Source: Kumtagia sp052180275 (lineage in GTDB: Bacteria > Pseudomonadota > Alphaproteobacteria > Rhizobiales > Rhizobiaceae). Taken from it: 64,000 bases of DNA. Both the position numbers and the translations under genes were made by a program. Position 1 is the first letter of the stretch. Every line of letters starts with the position of its first letter. The stretch spans positions 5,022,001 to 5,086,000 of the forward strand of contig NZ_CP197465.1 of assembly GCF_052180275.1 (NCBI RefSeq), written 5' to 3'. The notes under the pieces are model-generated. The model searched no databases, had not been told where the DNA came from, and was given only the letters and a program-made list of their open reading frames with translations. Below, piece after piece: positions 49,981 through 59,248 of the stretch.

Positions 49981-52126
49981 TTGCAAAGGTCAGCCGCCGG
50001 GACTCGCGGAAACGCTGCAGCACGCCGATCGCCTTGCGACGAAGCCGGTCGAGGAAACGATCCCAGCCGCCCGGATTGTGCACCGTGTCGGCGCGGTAGA
50101 AGGACGGGCAGAGCACGGCCGCGTCCGCCACCTCGCCGCAATTGCCGCAGCCGACGCAACTCTGGTCGATATGGGCGACCGGGTCGTCGCGAAGCGGATC
50201 GTCGAGCGATTTCACCGACAAAGACGGGCAGCCGGAAAGCCGCATGCAGGCGTGGTCGCCGGTGCAGATGTCCTCGTCGACGCCGAATTTCGGCTTCACG
50301 ACCCGCTCACCGCCCTTGATCGCCTTGTCGAGCAGCGGCCGCTCGCGGCGCTGGCGATTCAGCATGCATTCGGACGAGGCGACAATGACTTTTGGGCCTT
50401 TTTCTTCCGTCGTCAGCGCCTCCTTCAGGGTCGCCTGCATCTTGGACACATCGTAAGTGCGGTCGATGTGGCGCACCCATTTGACGCCCATGCCTTTCAC
50501 GGCTTGCGTGATCGGATGTTTGGTCGACTTGGTCTTGTTGCCGGCGCGCGAGGAAAGAATGTCCTGGCCGCCGGTGGCGGCGGAATAAAAATTGTCGACG
50601 ACGACGATGACGCCGTCATTCTTGTTGAACACCGCATTGCCGATCGAGGAGGTCAGGCCGTTGTGCCAGAAGCCGCCGTCGCCGACGAAGGAGATGGAGC
50701 GGCGTTTCGCGTCCGGCGAGTTGAAGGCCGACGCCGAAGCTGGTCCCAAGCCGTAGCCCATGGTGGTGGCGCCGAGTTCGAAGGGCGGCATGATCGAGAA
50801 CAGGTGGCAGCCGATGTCGGAGGCGATGTGGTGCTTGCCGAGTTCCTGCTCGACAAGCTTCGTCGCCGCGAAGATCGGGCGCTCGGGGCATCCGGTGCAG
50901 AAACCGGGCGGACGGCCGGGCACGACGCGCGACAGGTCGGGAATTTCGTGGCCGTTGCCGGCCTTGTTCGGCGCGCGCACGGCGGCGGGCAGCATGTGCG
51001 GCGCTTCGGCGCGCAGGAAGGCGCCGAGCCCGTCGAGCATCACCTGGCCGGTGTATTCTCCGGCCATCGGCAAAAATTCCTTGCCGACGAGTTTGGTGTC
51101 GCGCCGGGCCTTGTGCAGCATCGCGGCAAAAGCCTGCTCGATGTAGTTGGGCTGGCCCTCCTCGACGACGAGCACCGCGTCCTTGCCCTCGCAGAAGGCC
51201 AGAAATTCGTCGTCGACAAGCGGGTAAACGGCGTTGAGCACGTAGAGCGGGATGTCCGTCTCGCCGAAATTGTCGGCCAGCCCGATGCGCTGCAGGGCGC
51301 GGATGACGGCGTTGTACATGCCGCCCTGCATGACGATGCCGATGGAGCCGTCCTCGGCGCCGAAGAACTCGTTGATCTTGCGCGAGCGGATGAAGTCGAC
51401 GGCGGCGGGCCAGCGCTTTTCCACCTTCTCCTTCTCGTGCAGGAAGGAGGCCGGCGGCAGGACGATGCGGCCGGTGTCGCGGCGCGGCGCGTCGAGCGCG
51501 TCGGCGACGGTCATAGTGGGACGCTTGTTGTCCTTGGCGATGAACTGGCCGTGGACGTGGCAGCAGCGGATGCGCACCTCCATCATCACCGGCGTGTTGG
51601 ACGCCTCCGACAGTTCGAAACCGTCCTCGACCGCCTTGACGATCGACGGCAAATTGGGCCGGGGGTCGAGCAGCCAGACCTGGCTCTTCATGGCGAAGGC
51701 GTGGCTGCGCTCCTGCATGATCGAGGAGCCCTCGCCATAATCCTCGCCGCAGATGATCAGCGCGCCGCCTGTGACGCCGCCGGAGGCGAGGTTGGCGAGC
51801 GCGTCGGAGGCAACATTGGTGCCGACGGTCGACTTGAAGGTGGCGGCGCCGCGGATCGGGTAATGGACGGAGGCCGCGAGCATGGCGGTGGCGGTGGCTT
51901 CCGAGGCCGAGGCCTCGAAATGCACGCCGAGTTCGCCCAGAATGTCCTGGGCGTCGGCCAGCACGTCCATCAGATGGCTGATCGGCGCACCCTGGTAGCC
52001 GCCGACATAGCCCACGCCGCATTGAAGCAGCGCCTTGGTGATGGCCAAGATGCCTTCGCCGGAAAACTCCTCGCCGGCGCCGAGGCGGAGTTTTTTGACT
52101 TCCTCTGCGAAGGAACGTTCAGCCAT
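49973..52126 (-). CDS. Indolepyruvate ferredoxin oxidoreductase subunit alpha
   Basis: A 717-residue alpha subunit. The N-terminal pyruvate-ferredoxin-type domain (VGYVGGYQGAPISHLMDVLA) and CoA-binding middle are followed by the thiamine-pyrophosphate domain (VGDGGFWHNGLTSSIGNAVF with GDG...N motif, about 490-520). The C-terminus has an iron-sulfur-type cysteine array: DICTGDHACMRLSGCPSLSV and SCVGCGNCGEVADAAVLCPS. The ATG at 52126 (MAERSFAEEVKKL) was selected over 52165 because the earlier reading is not conserved. It pairs with the downstream beta gene. In aerobes this fused type uses unknown electron acceptors. Confidence 0.9.
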   Translation of the reverse strand: MAERSFAEEVKKLRLGAGEEFSGEGILAITKALLQCGVGYVGGYQGAPISHLMDVLADAQDILGELGVHFEASASEATATAMLAASVHYPIRGAATFKSTVGTNVASDALANLASGGVTGGALIICGEDYGEGSSIMQERSHAFAMKSQVWLLDPRPNLPSIVKAVEDGFELSEASNTPVMMEVRIRCCHVHGQFIAKDNKRPTMTVADALDAPRRDTGRIVLPPASFLHEKEKVEKRWPAAVDFIRSRKINEFFGAEDGSIGIVMQGGMYNAVIRALQRIGLADNFGETDIPLYVLNAVYPLVDDEFLAFCEGKDAVLVVEEGQPNYIEQAFAAMLHKARRDTKLVGKEFLPMAGEYTGQVMLDGLGAFLRAEAPHMLPAAVRAPNKAGNGHEIPDLSRVVPGRPPGFCTGCPERPIFAATKLVEQELGKHHIASDIGCHLFSIMPPFELGATTMGYGLGPASASAFNSPDAKRRSISFVGDGGFWHNGLTSSIGNAVFNKNDGVIVVVDNFYSAATGGQDILSSRAGNKTKSTKHPITQAVKGMGVKWVRHIDRTYDVSKMQATLKEALTTEEKGPKVIVASSECMLNRQRRERPLLDKAIKGGERVVKPKFGVDEDICTGDHACMRLSGCPSLSVKSLDDPLRDDPVAHIDQSCVGCGNCGEVADAAVLCPSFYRADTVHNPGGWDRFLDRLRRKAIGVLQRFRESRRLTFANV

Positions 52127-52154
52127 GGGAATGGACTCCGTGACGTGCGCGTCT

Positions 52155-52373
52155 AGCTGGAACACCCCTCATCCGTCGCCTGATCTCGCACTTGCTTCGC
52201 AAGTCCGAGGGCGACACCTTCTTCCACAAGGGGAGAAAGTGGAGCGTTGCACTTTCCGCCTCTGCCAATTTCCAACGTTGGAGGTTGGCAGAGAACTCGA
52301 TGCCAGGCTCCACCTTCTCCCCTTGTGGGAGAAGGTGCCGAGCGCAGCGAGGCGGATGAGGGGTGTTCCAGCT
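52155..52373. repeat. 219-base MITE-like element with perfect 21-base inverted ends
   Basis: AGCTGGAACACCCCTCATCC plus G (52155-52175) and its exact reverse complement (52353-52373) bound the region between the iorA start and the MarR gene. Inside are smaller palindromes (CACTTGCTTCGCAAGT; CCTTCTCCCC / GGGAGAAGG). No transposase and no coding frame. It may carry or replace the iorA promoter. Confidence 0.88.
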
Positions 52374-52390
52374 TGGCGCCTTCATGACCG

Positions 52391-52873
52391 TCAAATCTCG
52401 TGCTTGCGAATATTCTTCAGCATCTTCTGCAGCGTCACGATGAGGGCCGAATATTCGGCCTCGTCGATGTCCTCGAACATCGCCTCGAAGGCGGCATGCA
52501 TGGCCGGCCAGGCGCGGCCGAACTCGGCGCGGCCTTCATCGGTGAGGAAGACTTTCCGCACGCGGCTGTCCGTGTCGCCGGATTCGCGGCGCACCAGTCC
52601 GTGCGCCTCCAGCGCGTCGAGGGTGCGCGACAGGGTGGACTGCTCGATGACGGTGTAGACGGACAGGTCGCCGACGGTGACGCCATCGCTGACCGACAGC
52701 ACGGCCAGCGTGCGCACCTGCGGCACGGTGCGGTGCTGGCGGCGGAAATCCTCGCGCAGCGTGGCGTTGTAGCGGCCCATGATGCGGTTCATCAGATAGG
52801 GCGCGAACTGTTGCAGCCCGATCTGGCCCAGCGTCGAGATGCGCTCGCGGCGCTCCGTGACTTTTTGATCCAT
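52391..52873 (-). CDS. MarR-family transcriptional regulator
   Basis: A 160-residue MarR protein. The winged HTH spans about residues 45-110 (VPQVRTLAVLSVSDGVTVGD, VYTVIEQSTLSRTLDALEAH, GLVRRESGDTDSRVRKVFLT with the wing DxRxxxV). The first TGA of the preceding FAD oxidoreductase gene overlaps its ATG (TGATG), so the two are coupled. It probably controls the neighbouring iorAB / FAD oxidoreductase genes in response to an aromatic or other small ligand, by family analogy. Confidence 0.93.
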   Translation of the reverse strand: MDQKVTERRERISTLGQIGLQQFAPYLMNRIMGRYNATLREDFRRQHRTVPQVRTLAVLSVSDGVTVGDLSVYTVIEQSTLSRTLDALEAHGLVRRESGDTDSRVRKVFLTDEGRAEFGRAWPAMHAAFEAMFEDIDEAEYSALIVTLQKMLKNIRKHEI

Positions 52874-54447
52874 CAGAGCCTGCTCCCGAGAAGGAAGCCT
52901 GATCCGCCACCGAGGCCAGCGCCGGGATGTGTCGACGCGCCGATGTGATAAAGGCCCTTCACGTCGGTCTCGTGGTTGCGCGTGCCCTTGAAGGGGCGCC
53001 ACAGGAAGGCCTGGTCGATGGTCGAGGAGCCGCCATAAGGGTCGCCGCCGACGAGGTTGATGTTCATGGCCTCGAGGTCCGCCGGCGAATAGCTTCTTCG
53101 TGCGATGACGGTTTCCCTGAAACCGTCGATATGGCTCGCAAGGATCGCCTCGGCGCGGTCGGCATAGGCTTCGCGCAGCTTTTCGGTCCAGCCGCCGTCC
53201 GCGACGACCAGCTTTCCCGCGGCGTCGCCCTTGATGTGGCGCGGCGCCTCGGGAAGTTGCAGCCAGAAGATCGCCTTGCCCGGAGGACAGCGCGACGGGT
53301 CGAGCGCGTGGGGCTGGCCAACGCAGATGGTCGGCACTTCGGGCAGCATGCCACGCGCGGCCTCGTTGCAGGCCTTCGACACGCCATCGAGGCCGGGCGT
53401 CAGATGCAGCAGCGCCACCTGGCCAAGACCTTCGCCCTTCCAGGCCGGCGGGCGGTCGAGCGCGTAATGGATCTGGAAATTGCCTTTGCCGTAGCGATAG
53501 TTTTTAACCGCGTCCGGTTCGCCGGCGGGTTTTGCGCCGGCGAGCAGGCGGTCGTAAAGTTGCGTCGGGGTGACCGAGCAGATGACGCCCTTGGCGGCCG
53601 AGATCGTTTCCCCGGACGCGAGGCGGACGCCGGTGGCGCGGCCGTTGGCCTGGACGATCGAGGCGACATCGGCGCCGGTGCGGATCTCTCCGCCGCGTTC
53701 TCTGATAAGCGCCTCGAAGGCGGCGAGCAGGTTCTTCGCGCCGCCCTTGACGATCGGCGCGCCGGCAGCCTCCAGCGCGAAGGCGATCACCTTGGCGATC
53801 TGGCCGGAAAAGGCGTCTTCCGGGCCTAGGCCGGCATGCAGCACCCATGGCGCCCACAAGGAACGGGCGGTTTCCGAACGGTAGGAGCTTTCGAGCCAGC
53901 CGCGCGCCGGCGCCAGCGCCTCGCCGAGGAAGGCGGCCAGCCCGCGCGGGCCACGCCGCCACGCTTCGCCGGCCAGCAGCTTGAAGGTCGGATAGCTCCA
54001 GAGATTGCCCCCGAGCAGGCCGAACAGCAGGCCGGCATTGCGCTCTATGCCGCCGACATCTGCTCCATGGCTGTCGCCGTCGCCGGCGGACAAAACGTTG
54101 AGAGCGGCGATGTTGGCGGCGCGGTCCATCTTCAGGATCGCGTGCCCGCCGTCCGGCGTCAGCACGCCGGTGGGGGTGGCGGTGTGGCAGAATTCCAGCC
54201 CGTGGCGGGCGAGATCGGCGGCAAGCGCCGCATAGGCCGGCGAGGTGATGAACAGCACGAAGGTGGTGGCCATCACGTCATGGACAAAACCCGGCGCAGT
54301 GATCTCCTCGGTGCGGATGCAGCCGCCGATGCGGTCGTTGCGCTCCAGCACAAGAACCTTGCGGCCCTTGCCGGAGAGGATCGCGGCGCAGACGAGGGCA
54401 TTGATGCCGCTGCCGACGATGATGTGGTCGGGGGCGGTCATGGGCAT
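52873..54447 (-). CDS. FAD-dependent oxidoreductase, phytoene-desaturase-like (copy 1)
   Basis: A 524-residue flavoprotein with Rossmann start HIIVGSGINALVCAAILSGK (GxGxxxL) and ERNDRIGGCIRTEEI, and the C-terminal FAD/substrate segment NLVGGDPYGGSSTIDQAFLW and GASTHPGAGLGGGSGFLLGS. It belongs to the NAD(P)/FAD-dependent amine-oxidase/phytoene desaturase-like group, similar to PYROXD2. Carotenoid synthesis is unlikely: no other crt genes. The GGGAGG before its ATG is supplied by the palindromic repeat just upstream. Paralogous to the gene at 55616-57190. Confidence 0.85.
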   Translation of the reverse strand: MPMTAPDHIIVGSGINALVCAAILSGKGRKVLVLERNDRIGGCIRTEEITAPGFVHDVMATTFVLFITSPAYAALAADLARHGLEFCHTATPTGVLTPDGGHAILKMDRAANIAALNVLSAGDGDSHGADVGGIERNAGLLFGLLGGNLWSYPTFKLLAGEAWRRGPRGLAAFLGEALAPARGWLESSYRSETARSLWAPWVLHAGLGPEDAFSGQIAKVIAFALEAAGAPIVKGGAKNLLAAFEALIRERGGEIRTGADVASIVQANGRATGVRLASGETISAAKGVICSVTPTQLYDRLLAGAKPAGEPDAVKNYRYGKGNFQIHYALDRPPAWKGEGLGQVALLHLTPGLDGVSKACNEAARGMLPEVPTICVGQPHALDPSRCPPGKAIFWLQLPEAPRHIKGDAAGKLVVADGGWTEKLREAYADRAEAILASHIDGFRETVIARRSYSPADLEAMNINLVGGDPYGGSSTIDQAFLWRPFKGTRNHETDVKGLYHIGASTHPGAGLGGGSGFLLGSRL

Positions 54448-54454
54448 GCGCCTA

Positions 54455-54656
54455 CCACCCTCCCCCTTGTGGGGAGGGTCGATGGGCAGACGGAACGAAG
54501 TGAAGTCTGCGAAGCGGGGTGGGGGTACAGGTAAAACGCCAGCAGTTCAGGATTATTTGCGCGGGACTGCAATCCCTGCGCCCCTACCCCCACCCCGTCG
54601 CGCGGCCTTCGCTTCGCTTCAGCCGCTCGCCGACCCTCCCCACAAGGGGCAGGGTG
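54455..54656. repeat. 202-base MITE-like palindromic element
   Basis: CCACCCTCCCCCTTGTGGGG...GGGTCG (54455-54481) and the matching right end CGACCCTCCCCACAAGGGGC (54631-54656) are near-perfect inverted repeats. An inner pair (GCGGGGTGGGGGTA and TACCCCCACCCCGTC) lies within. It begins eight bases before the FAD oxidoreductase start and supplies the GGGAGG ribosome-site sequence on that strand. Confidence 0.85.
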
Positions 54657-54705
54657 AGCAGCGGTGCCTTCGGCCGCAACCATGATCTTCTCCGAAGACC
54701 TTGCT

Positions 54706-55497
54706 TTACCCCTTGGACACCAGCGCCATGGCGCGGATGGGGCTGCCGGTGCCGTGTTCGATCTTCAGCGGCGCGACGATCAGGATGGCGCCGCGGGTCG
54801 GCAGCTTGTCGAGGTTGCACAGGCTGGCGAGGCCGTATTTGTTGGCCTTGTGCATCAGCGTGTGGGCCGGGAACGGCGGCTCCATGCCGCCGGCCTTGCC
54901 GGCATCGGTGCCGATCGTCTCGGAGCCCCAGCCACGGACATCCTTGGAGATCAGGTACATGATCGCCTCCGCGGTCGGGCCGGGCGTATGCGGGCCGGTC
55001 TCGTTGGCGTTGAGGAACTCGGCCTCGGAGCCGTTGCGCTTATACCAGTCGGTGCGCATCACCACCCATTCGCCGGGATTGATGGCCCCGTGTTTTGCCT
55101 CCCACGCCTTGATGTGGTCGACGGTGAGCAGGAAGTCCGGGTCGGCGGCGGATTCGGCCGAGCAGTCGATGACGTTGACCGGGCCGACGAATTTCTGGAC
55201 GGGAATGGTGTCGGTGGCGCCGTCGGCATAGTCCTTGCCGGAGATCCAGTGGATCGGCGCGTCGAAATGCGTGCCGGAATGCTCGCCGAGCTTCAGCCAG
55301 TTCCACGCCCACCAGGGACCCTGCTTGTCGTATTCGGAGATCTTGTGAATCTCGACCTTCGGCGTGTCGACGGCGAGATCCGGCGGCAGCTTGATCAGCG
55401 GGGTGTCGGGGCCGAGAACGGCGGTCAGGTCGACCACCTCGATGCCGCCCGAAAGAAGCTGGCCGGCGAGTTCGCCGAGTAGTTTCTGCGTGTCCAT
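54706..55497 (-). CDS. Cyclase-family hydrolase (kynurenine formamidase / isatin hydrolase-like)
   Basis: A 263-residue metal-dependent hydrolase of the cyclase (PF04199-type) family. The metal/active-site motif HSGTHFDAPIHWI is at about residues 73-85, and a second conserved block is TIGTDAGKAGGMEPPFPAHT near 198-217. The family includes arylformamidase, isatin hydrolase and carbamate-type lyases; 263 residues fits isatin hydrolase better than the shorter KynB. The cluster context (indolepyruvate oxidoreductase) is compatible with indole-derived substrates. The exact reaction is not decided. Confidence 0.82.
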   Translation of the reverse strand: MDTQKLLGELAGQLLSGGIEVVDLTAVLGPDTPLIKLPPDLAVDTPKVEIHKISEYDKQGPWWAWNWLKLGEHSGTHFDAPIHWISGKDYADGATDTIPVQKFVGPVNVIDCSAESAADPDFLLTVDHIKAWEAKHGAINPGEWVVMRTDWYKRNGSEAEFLNANETGPHTPGPTAEAIMYLISKDVRGWGSETIGTDAGKAGGMEPPFPAHTLMHKANKYGLASLCNLDKLPTRGAILIVAPLKIEHGTGSPIRAMALVSKG

Positions 55498-55615
55498 GGT
55501 TCAGTTCCCTCTTGATCGGAATGTCCGAAGGCTCGTGTCGGCCGTTAATATGCTACTAGACGAAAACATATGCATCTGCAATTATCTTTAAGCCTAAAAC
55601 AAATTGGGTGGGGGC

Positions 55616-57190
55616 GTGAGCGAGTTCGACGCCATATTGGTCGGGGCCGGCCACAACAGTCTGGCCTGCGCCGCGCATCTGGCCCTCAAGGGCTGGAAAG
55701 TCGGCGTTTTCGAGCGCAATGCGACGATCGGCGGCGCCGTGCGCACGCAGGAGTATACGCTTCCCGGCTTCCGCCACGATTTCGGCGCGATGAATCTGAG
55801 CCTGTTCGCCGGCTCGGCATTTCATCGGATGTATGCAAATGAATTGAAATCGCACGGGCTGGAATTCGCGCCCGTGGCCGATTGTTTCGCCAGCGTTTTC
55901 CCCGACGGGAAATGGTTCGGAGTGAGCACCGACCTCGAAAAGACGGCTGCGCGCATCGCCGCTTTCTCGCCCCCCGATGCCGATGTTTGGCGCAAGCTGG
56001 TGGCGGCGTTTCCGGGCGAAGCGGAACACCTGTTCCGGCTGCTCGGCTCGCCGATGGGTTTTCGCGCGCTGGCTGGCATCGGCTGGAATCTTTGGCGCAA
56101 GAAGGGCGTGTCCGGCGCGCTGGATACCGCCCGGCTGCTGCTGTCTTCGCCGCGCGCCTGGCTGGACGAGACTTTCACCTCGCAACATGTGAAGGCGACG
56201 CTGGCCGCCTGGGGCATGCATCTCGACTTCGCGCCTGATATTTCCGGCGGCGCCGTGTTCCCCTACCTCGAATCCATGGCCAACCAGAGCTTTGGCATGG
56301 TGATCGGCAAGGGCGGCGCTGACACGATGATCCGCGCGCTGGAGAAGATGGTGACCAAGGCCGGCGGCAAGATATTCACCAATGCGGACGTCGCGGAGAT
56401 CATTGTTTCCGGCGGCAATGCCACCGGCGTCCGGCTCACCTCGGGGGTGACGCACAATGCGGCGAAGGCGGTGATCGCCGGCGTCGCACCGGCAGCCCTG
56501 CCAGGCCGACTTTTGCCCAACGGGTCCGGCGATGCCGGCTTCGACACGGCGATGAAGAAATTCCGCCATGCGCCGGGCACAATGATGATCCACCTGGCGC
56601 TGGACGGACTGGCGGACTGGAGCGCTGGCGCCGAACTAAAGAATTTCGCGTATGTCCACATCGCGCCATCGCTCGACCAGATGGCGAAGACCTATCAGCA
56701 GGCGATTGCGGGAATGCTGCCCGACGAACCGGTACTGGTGGTCGGCCAGCCGACGGCGATCGATCCAAGCCGGGCGCCAGCGGGAAAACATGTGCTGTGG
56801 GTGCAGGTGCGGGCGCTGCCGGCTGAAATATCTGGCGACGCGGCCGGCGGGATCGAGCCGGGGCCGTGGGAGGCCGTGAAGGAGCATTACGCGGAGCGCG
56901 CGCTCGACATCATCGAGCGCTACGCGCCGGGGCTGCATGGAAAAATCCTCGGGCGCACGATCTTCTCGCCACTCGATCTCGAACGCGAGAATCCGAACCT
57001 GGTCGGCGGCGACCAGATTTGCGGCAGCCATCACATTTCGCAGAATTTCCTGTTCCGCCCAGCGCGCGGCTTCGCAAAGTGGAATACTCCGGTGGAGCGG
57101 CTGCATTTGACGGGTGCTGCGACCTGGCCCGGTGCCGGCACCGGCGCGGCATCGGGCTTCATGCTTGCCCGGCAGCTTGCGGGCGGTTGA
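55616..57190 (+). CDS. FAD-dependent oxidoreductase, phytoene-desaturase-like (copy 2)
   Basis: A 524-residue paralogue of the gene at 52873-54447. Shared features: AILVGAGHNSLACAAHLALK and ERNATIGGAVRTQEYTLPGF at the N-terminus, and NLVGGDQICGSHHISQNFLF and GAATWPGAGTGAASGFMLAR at the C-terminus. The GTG at 55616 follows a GGGTGGGGG purine run; no closer ATG. Divergent from the cyclase gene, the 118-base gap between is AT-rich and probably holds both promoters. Two such paralogues in one cluster suggest successive or heteromeric oxidation steps. Confidence 0.85.
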   Translation: MSEFDAILVGAGHNSLACAAHLALKGWKVGVFERNATIGGAVRTQEYTLPGFRHDFGAMNLSLFAGSAFHRMYANELKSHGLEFAPVADCFASVFPDGKWFGVSTDLEKTAARIAAFSPPDADVWRKLVAAFPGEAEHLFRLLGSPMGFRALAGIGWNLWRKKGVSGALDTARLLLSSPRAWLDETFTSQHVKATLAAWGMHLDFAPDISGGAVFPYLESMANQSFGMVIGKGGADTMIRALEKMVTKAGGKIFTNADVAEIIVSGGNATGVRLTSGVTHNAAKAVIAGVAPAALPGRLLPNGSGDAGFDTAMKKFRHAPGTMMIHLALDGLADWSAGAELKNFAYVHIAPSLDQMAKTYQQAIAGMLPDEPVLVVGQPTAIDPSRAPAGKHVLWVQVRALPAEISGDAAGGIEPGPWEAVKEHYAERALDIIERYAPGLHGKILGRTIFSPLDLERENPNLVGGDQICGSHHISQNFLFRPARGFAKWNTPVERLHLTGAATWPGAGTGAASGFMLARQLAGG

Positions 57191-57250
57191 GACGACAAAC
57201 GAACAGGGACGCCGCCTCGACGGGCCGGCGAGAAACGACTGGAGGCGCCG

Positions 57251-57655
57251 ATGAAACGCAAACCGATCAATCCGGAAACCATGTACAAGGCGACACCGTA
57301 CGGGTTTTCCCATGCCGTGGAGCAGAATGGCGGTCGCACGCTGCACATGTCCGGCCAGGTGGCCTGGAACGCGGCAGGCGAACTCGTCGGCAAGGGCGAT
57401 CTGGCCGCCCAGGCGCGGCAGGCGCTTGCCAATCTGAAGCAGGTCCTGGCCGAAGTGGGCGGCACGCCGGCCGATATCGTGCGGCTGAGGACCTATGTGG
57501 TCGGCCACACGCCGGACAAACTCGGCCCGGTCACCGAAGAGATCCTTGCCTTCTATGGCGACACCGTGCCGGCCGCCAACACGTGGATCGGCGTGCAGGC
57601 GCTCGCCATGCCCGATTTCCTGATCGAGATCGAGGCGACAGCAGTTCTAGACTGA
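57251..57655 (+). CDS. RidA (YjgF) family protein
   Basis: A 134-residue RidA-superfamily protein. The core LHMSGQVAWNAAGELVGKGD, QARQALANLKQVLAEVGGTP, IVRLRTYVVGHTPDKLGPVT and ANTWIGVQALAMPDFLIEIE match the family, including the conserved Arg (RLRTYV) that binds the carboxylate of imine intermediates and the terminal IEIEA. It may hydrolyse imine/enamine products of the flavin oxidoreductases, as typical clustering suggests. GGAGGCGCCG precedes the ATG. Confidence 0.92.
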   Translation: MKRKPINPETMYKATPYGFSHAVEQNGGRTLHMSGQVAWNAAGELVGKGDLAAQARQALANLKQVLAEVGGTPADIVRLRTYVVGHTPDKLGPVTEEILAFYGDTVPAANTWIGVQALAMPDFLIEIEATAVLD

Positions 57656-57694
57656 AAATTCCGGCTCATAATCAACAACATGGGGAACATGATC

Positions 57695-59227
57695 ATGACA
57701 ATGAACAGACGCGAACTTCTCGGCTACGGCGCCTCAGCGCTGGGCGCGGCGGCGATCGGCATGCCGAACATAGCGCGGGCGCAGGCCAGCGAACTCACCA
57801 TCGCCTATAACGTCAACCTGCCGTCCTGGGACCCGACGACCGGACCCTCGGCGGTCAACCCGACCATCCAGGGCATCTACCAGTCGGTGTTCGACCAGTA
57901 CATTCCACAGGCCCCGGACCTGACCTTCGGACCCGGCCTGCTGACGCAGTGGGGCTGGAACCAGGACCGCACCAAGGTGATGATGACGGTGCGCGACGGC
58001 GTGACCTGGCATGACGGCTCGTCCTTTACAGCCGAGGACATCGTCTGGTCGCTGCAGCGCGCCGGCGACGAGAAGACCGGCAACCCGATCCAGTTCGTGT
58101 GGAAGAACGTCAACAACTTCAAGATCGACGGCAACACGATCACCGGCGACGTCGTCCAGTTCGACCCGACTTTGTTCAAGTGGATGTCGTTCCTGACCGG
58201 CTACGTGCTGCCGAAGGCCTATTACGAGAAGGTCGGCGCCGAGGGTTTCGAGGCCAAGCCGATCGGCACCGGGCCGTATATGGTCGACAAGTTCGAGCGC
58301 AACGCTTTTCTGCGGCTGAAGGCCAACCCGAATTACTGGGGCGGCAAGCCGGCCTTCGAGAACGTGACGATCAAGTTCGTGCCCGACGCGGCCAGCCGCG
58401 TCGCCGAGATCGAATCCGGCTCCTCGCAGGTGACGCTGGAAATCCCCTACGAGGAATATGACCGGCTGATCGCCAAGGACGGGCTGGCCGGCACCTGCGA
58501 CACGGTCTCGGACATCGGCATGGTGTTCTTCAACGACATCGAGCCGATGCTGGACGCCAATGTGCGCAAGGCGGCTGTCATGTCGGTCGACAAGAAGCTG
58601 ATCGTCGAACGCCTGCTGCGCGGCTACGGCCTGCCGATCGACACGCTGGAAACACCGGAATACGAAGCCTACGACCCGTCGATCAAGGTCGAGTACAATC
58701 CGGAAAAGGCCAAGGAACTGCTGGCCGCCTCCGGTTTCTCGCCCGACAATCCGGTGAAATTCACCATCCAGACGACCAAGGGCTTCAAGCCCAAGGATTA
58801 CGAGATGGTGCAGGCGATCGTCGGTATGTGGCGCAAGGTCGGCATCGAGGCGACGATCGAGGTCTACGAGATCGCAAAACACTACGAGCTGCGCGCCGCC
58901 GACAAGCTGGCGCCCGCCGCCTTCTACAATTGGGGCAACGCCGTCGGCGACCCGACCACCTCGACCGGATTCGCCATGTACGGGCCGAGCCCGCATTCGG
59001 TGTGGGACGGCCAGGACGTGATCGACGCGATCAACCCGCTGTGGGGCGAGCCCGACGAGGCGAAGCGCGTTGCCGGCTGGAAGGCCGTCAGCAAGCTGAT
59101 CGCCGACAACGCCTATGTGCTGCCGCTGATCCAGTATGCGCAGCCGATCGTGCACGCCAAGGGCGTGAAGGTCGTGCCGCACAAGTCGGGAGCGCTGCTT
59201 CCGGCGCTGATGACGCCGGCGTCCTAG
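57695..59227 (+). CDS. ABC transporter substrate-binding protein, family 5 (peptide-type)
   Basis: A 510-residue periplasmic binding protein of the oligopeptide/nickel family 5. The N-terminus MTMNRRELLGYGASALGAAA has a twin-arginine-like motif (NRRELLG) and ends near ARA-QA. The mature part has the conserved GLLTQWGWNQDRTKVMMTVR, DGVTWHDGSSFTAEDIVWSL and PIGTGPYMVDKFERNAFLRL. The start at 57695 uses GGGGAA (57682-57687) seven bases upstream; earlier in-frame ATGs are too close. Ligand unknown; it opens the importer genes that run to 63305. Confidence 0.92.
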   Translation: MTMNRRELLGYGASALGAAAIGMPNIARAQASELTIAYNVNLPSWDPTTGPSAVNPTIQGIYQSVFDQYIPQAPDLTFGPGLLTQWGWNQDRTKVMMTVRDGVTWHDGSSFTAEDIVWSLQRAGDEKTGNPIQFVWKNVNNFKIDGNTITGDVVQFDPTLFKWMSFLTGYVLPKAYYEKVGAEGFEAKPIGTGPYMVDKFERNAFLRLKANPNYWGGKPAFENVTIKFVPDAASRVAEIESGSSQVTLEIPYEEYDRLIAKDGLAGTCDTVSDIGMVFFNDIEPMLDANVRKAAVMSVDKKLIVERLLRGYGLPIDTLETPEYEAYDPSIKVEYNPEKAKELLAASGFSPDNPVKFTIQTTKGFKPKDYEMVQAIVGMWRKVGIEATIEVYEIAKHYELRAADKLAPAAFYNWGNAVGDPTTSTGFAMYGPSPHSVWDGQDVIDAINPLWGEPDEAKRVAGWKAVSKLIADNAYVLPLIQYAQPIVHAKGVKVVPHKSGALLPALMTPAS

Positions 59228-59248
59228 GCGCGTTTCACCAAAAACCGT

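Noticed and set aside
52873..57190. Carotenoid biosynthesis locus because of phytoene-desaturase-like genes
   Set aside because: No crtB, crtE-type or crtY genes nearby; the neighbours are catabolic and the proteins belong to a broader FAD oxidoreductase group.
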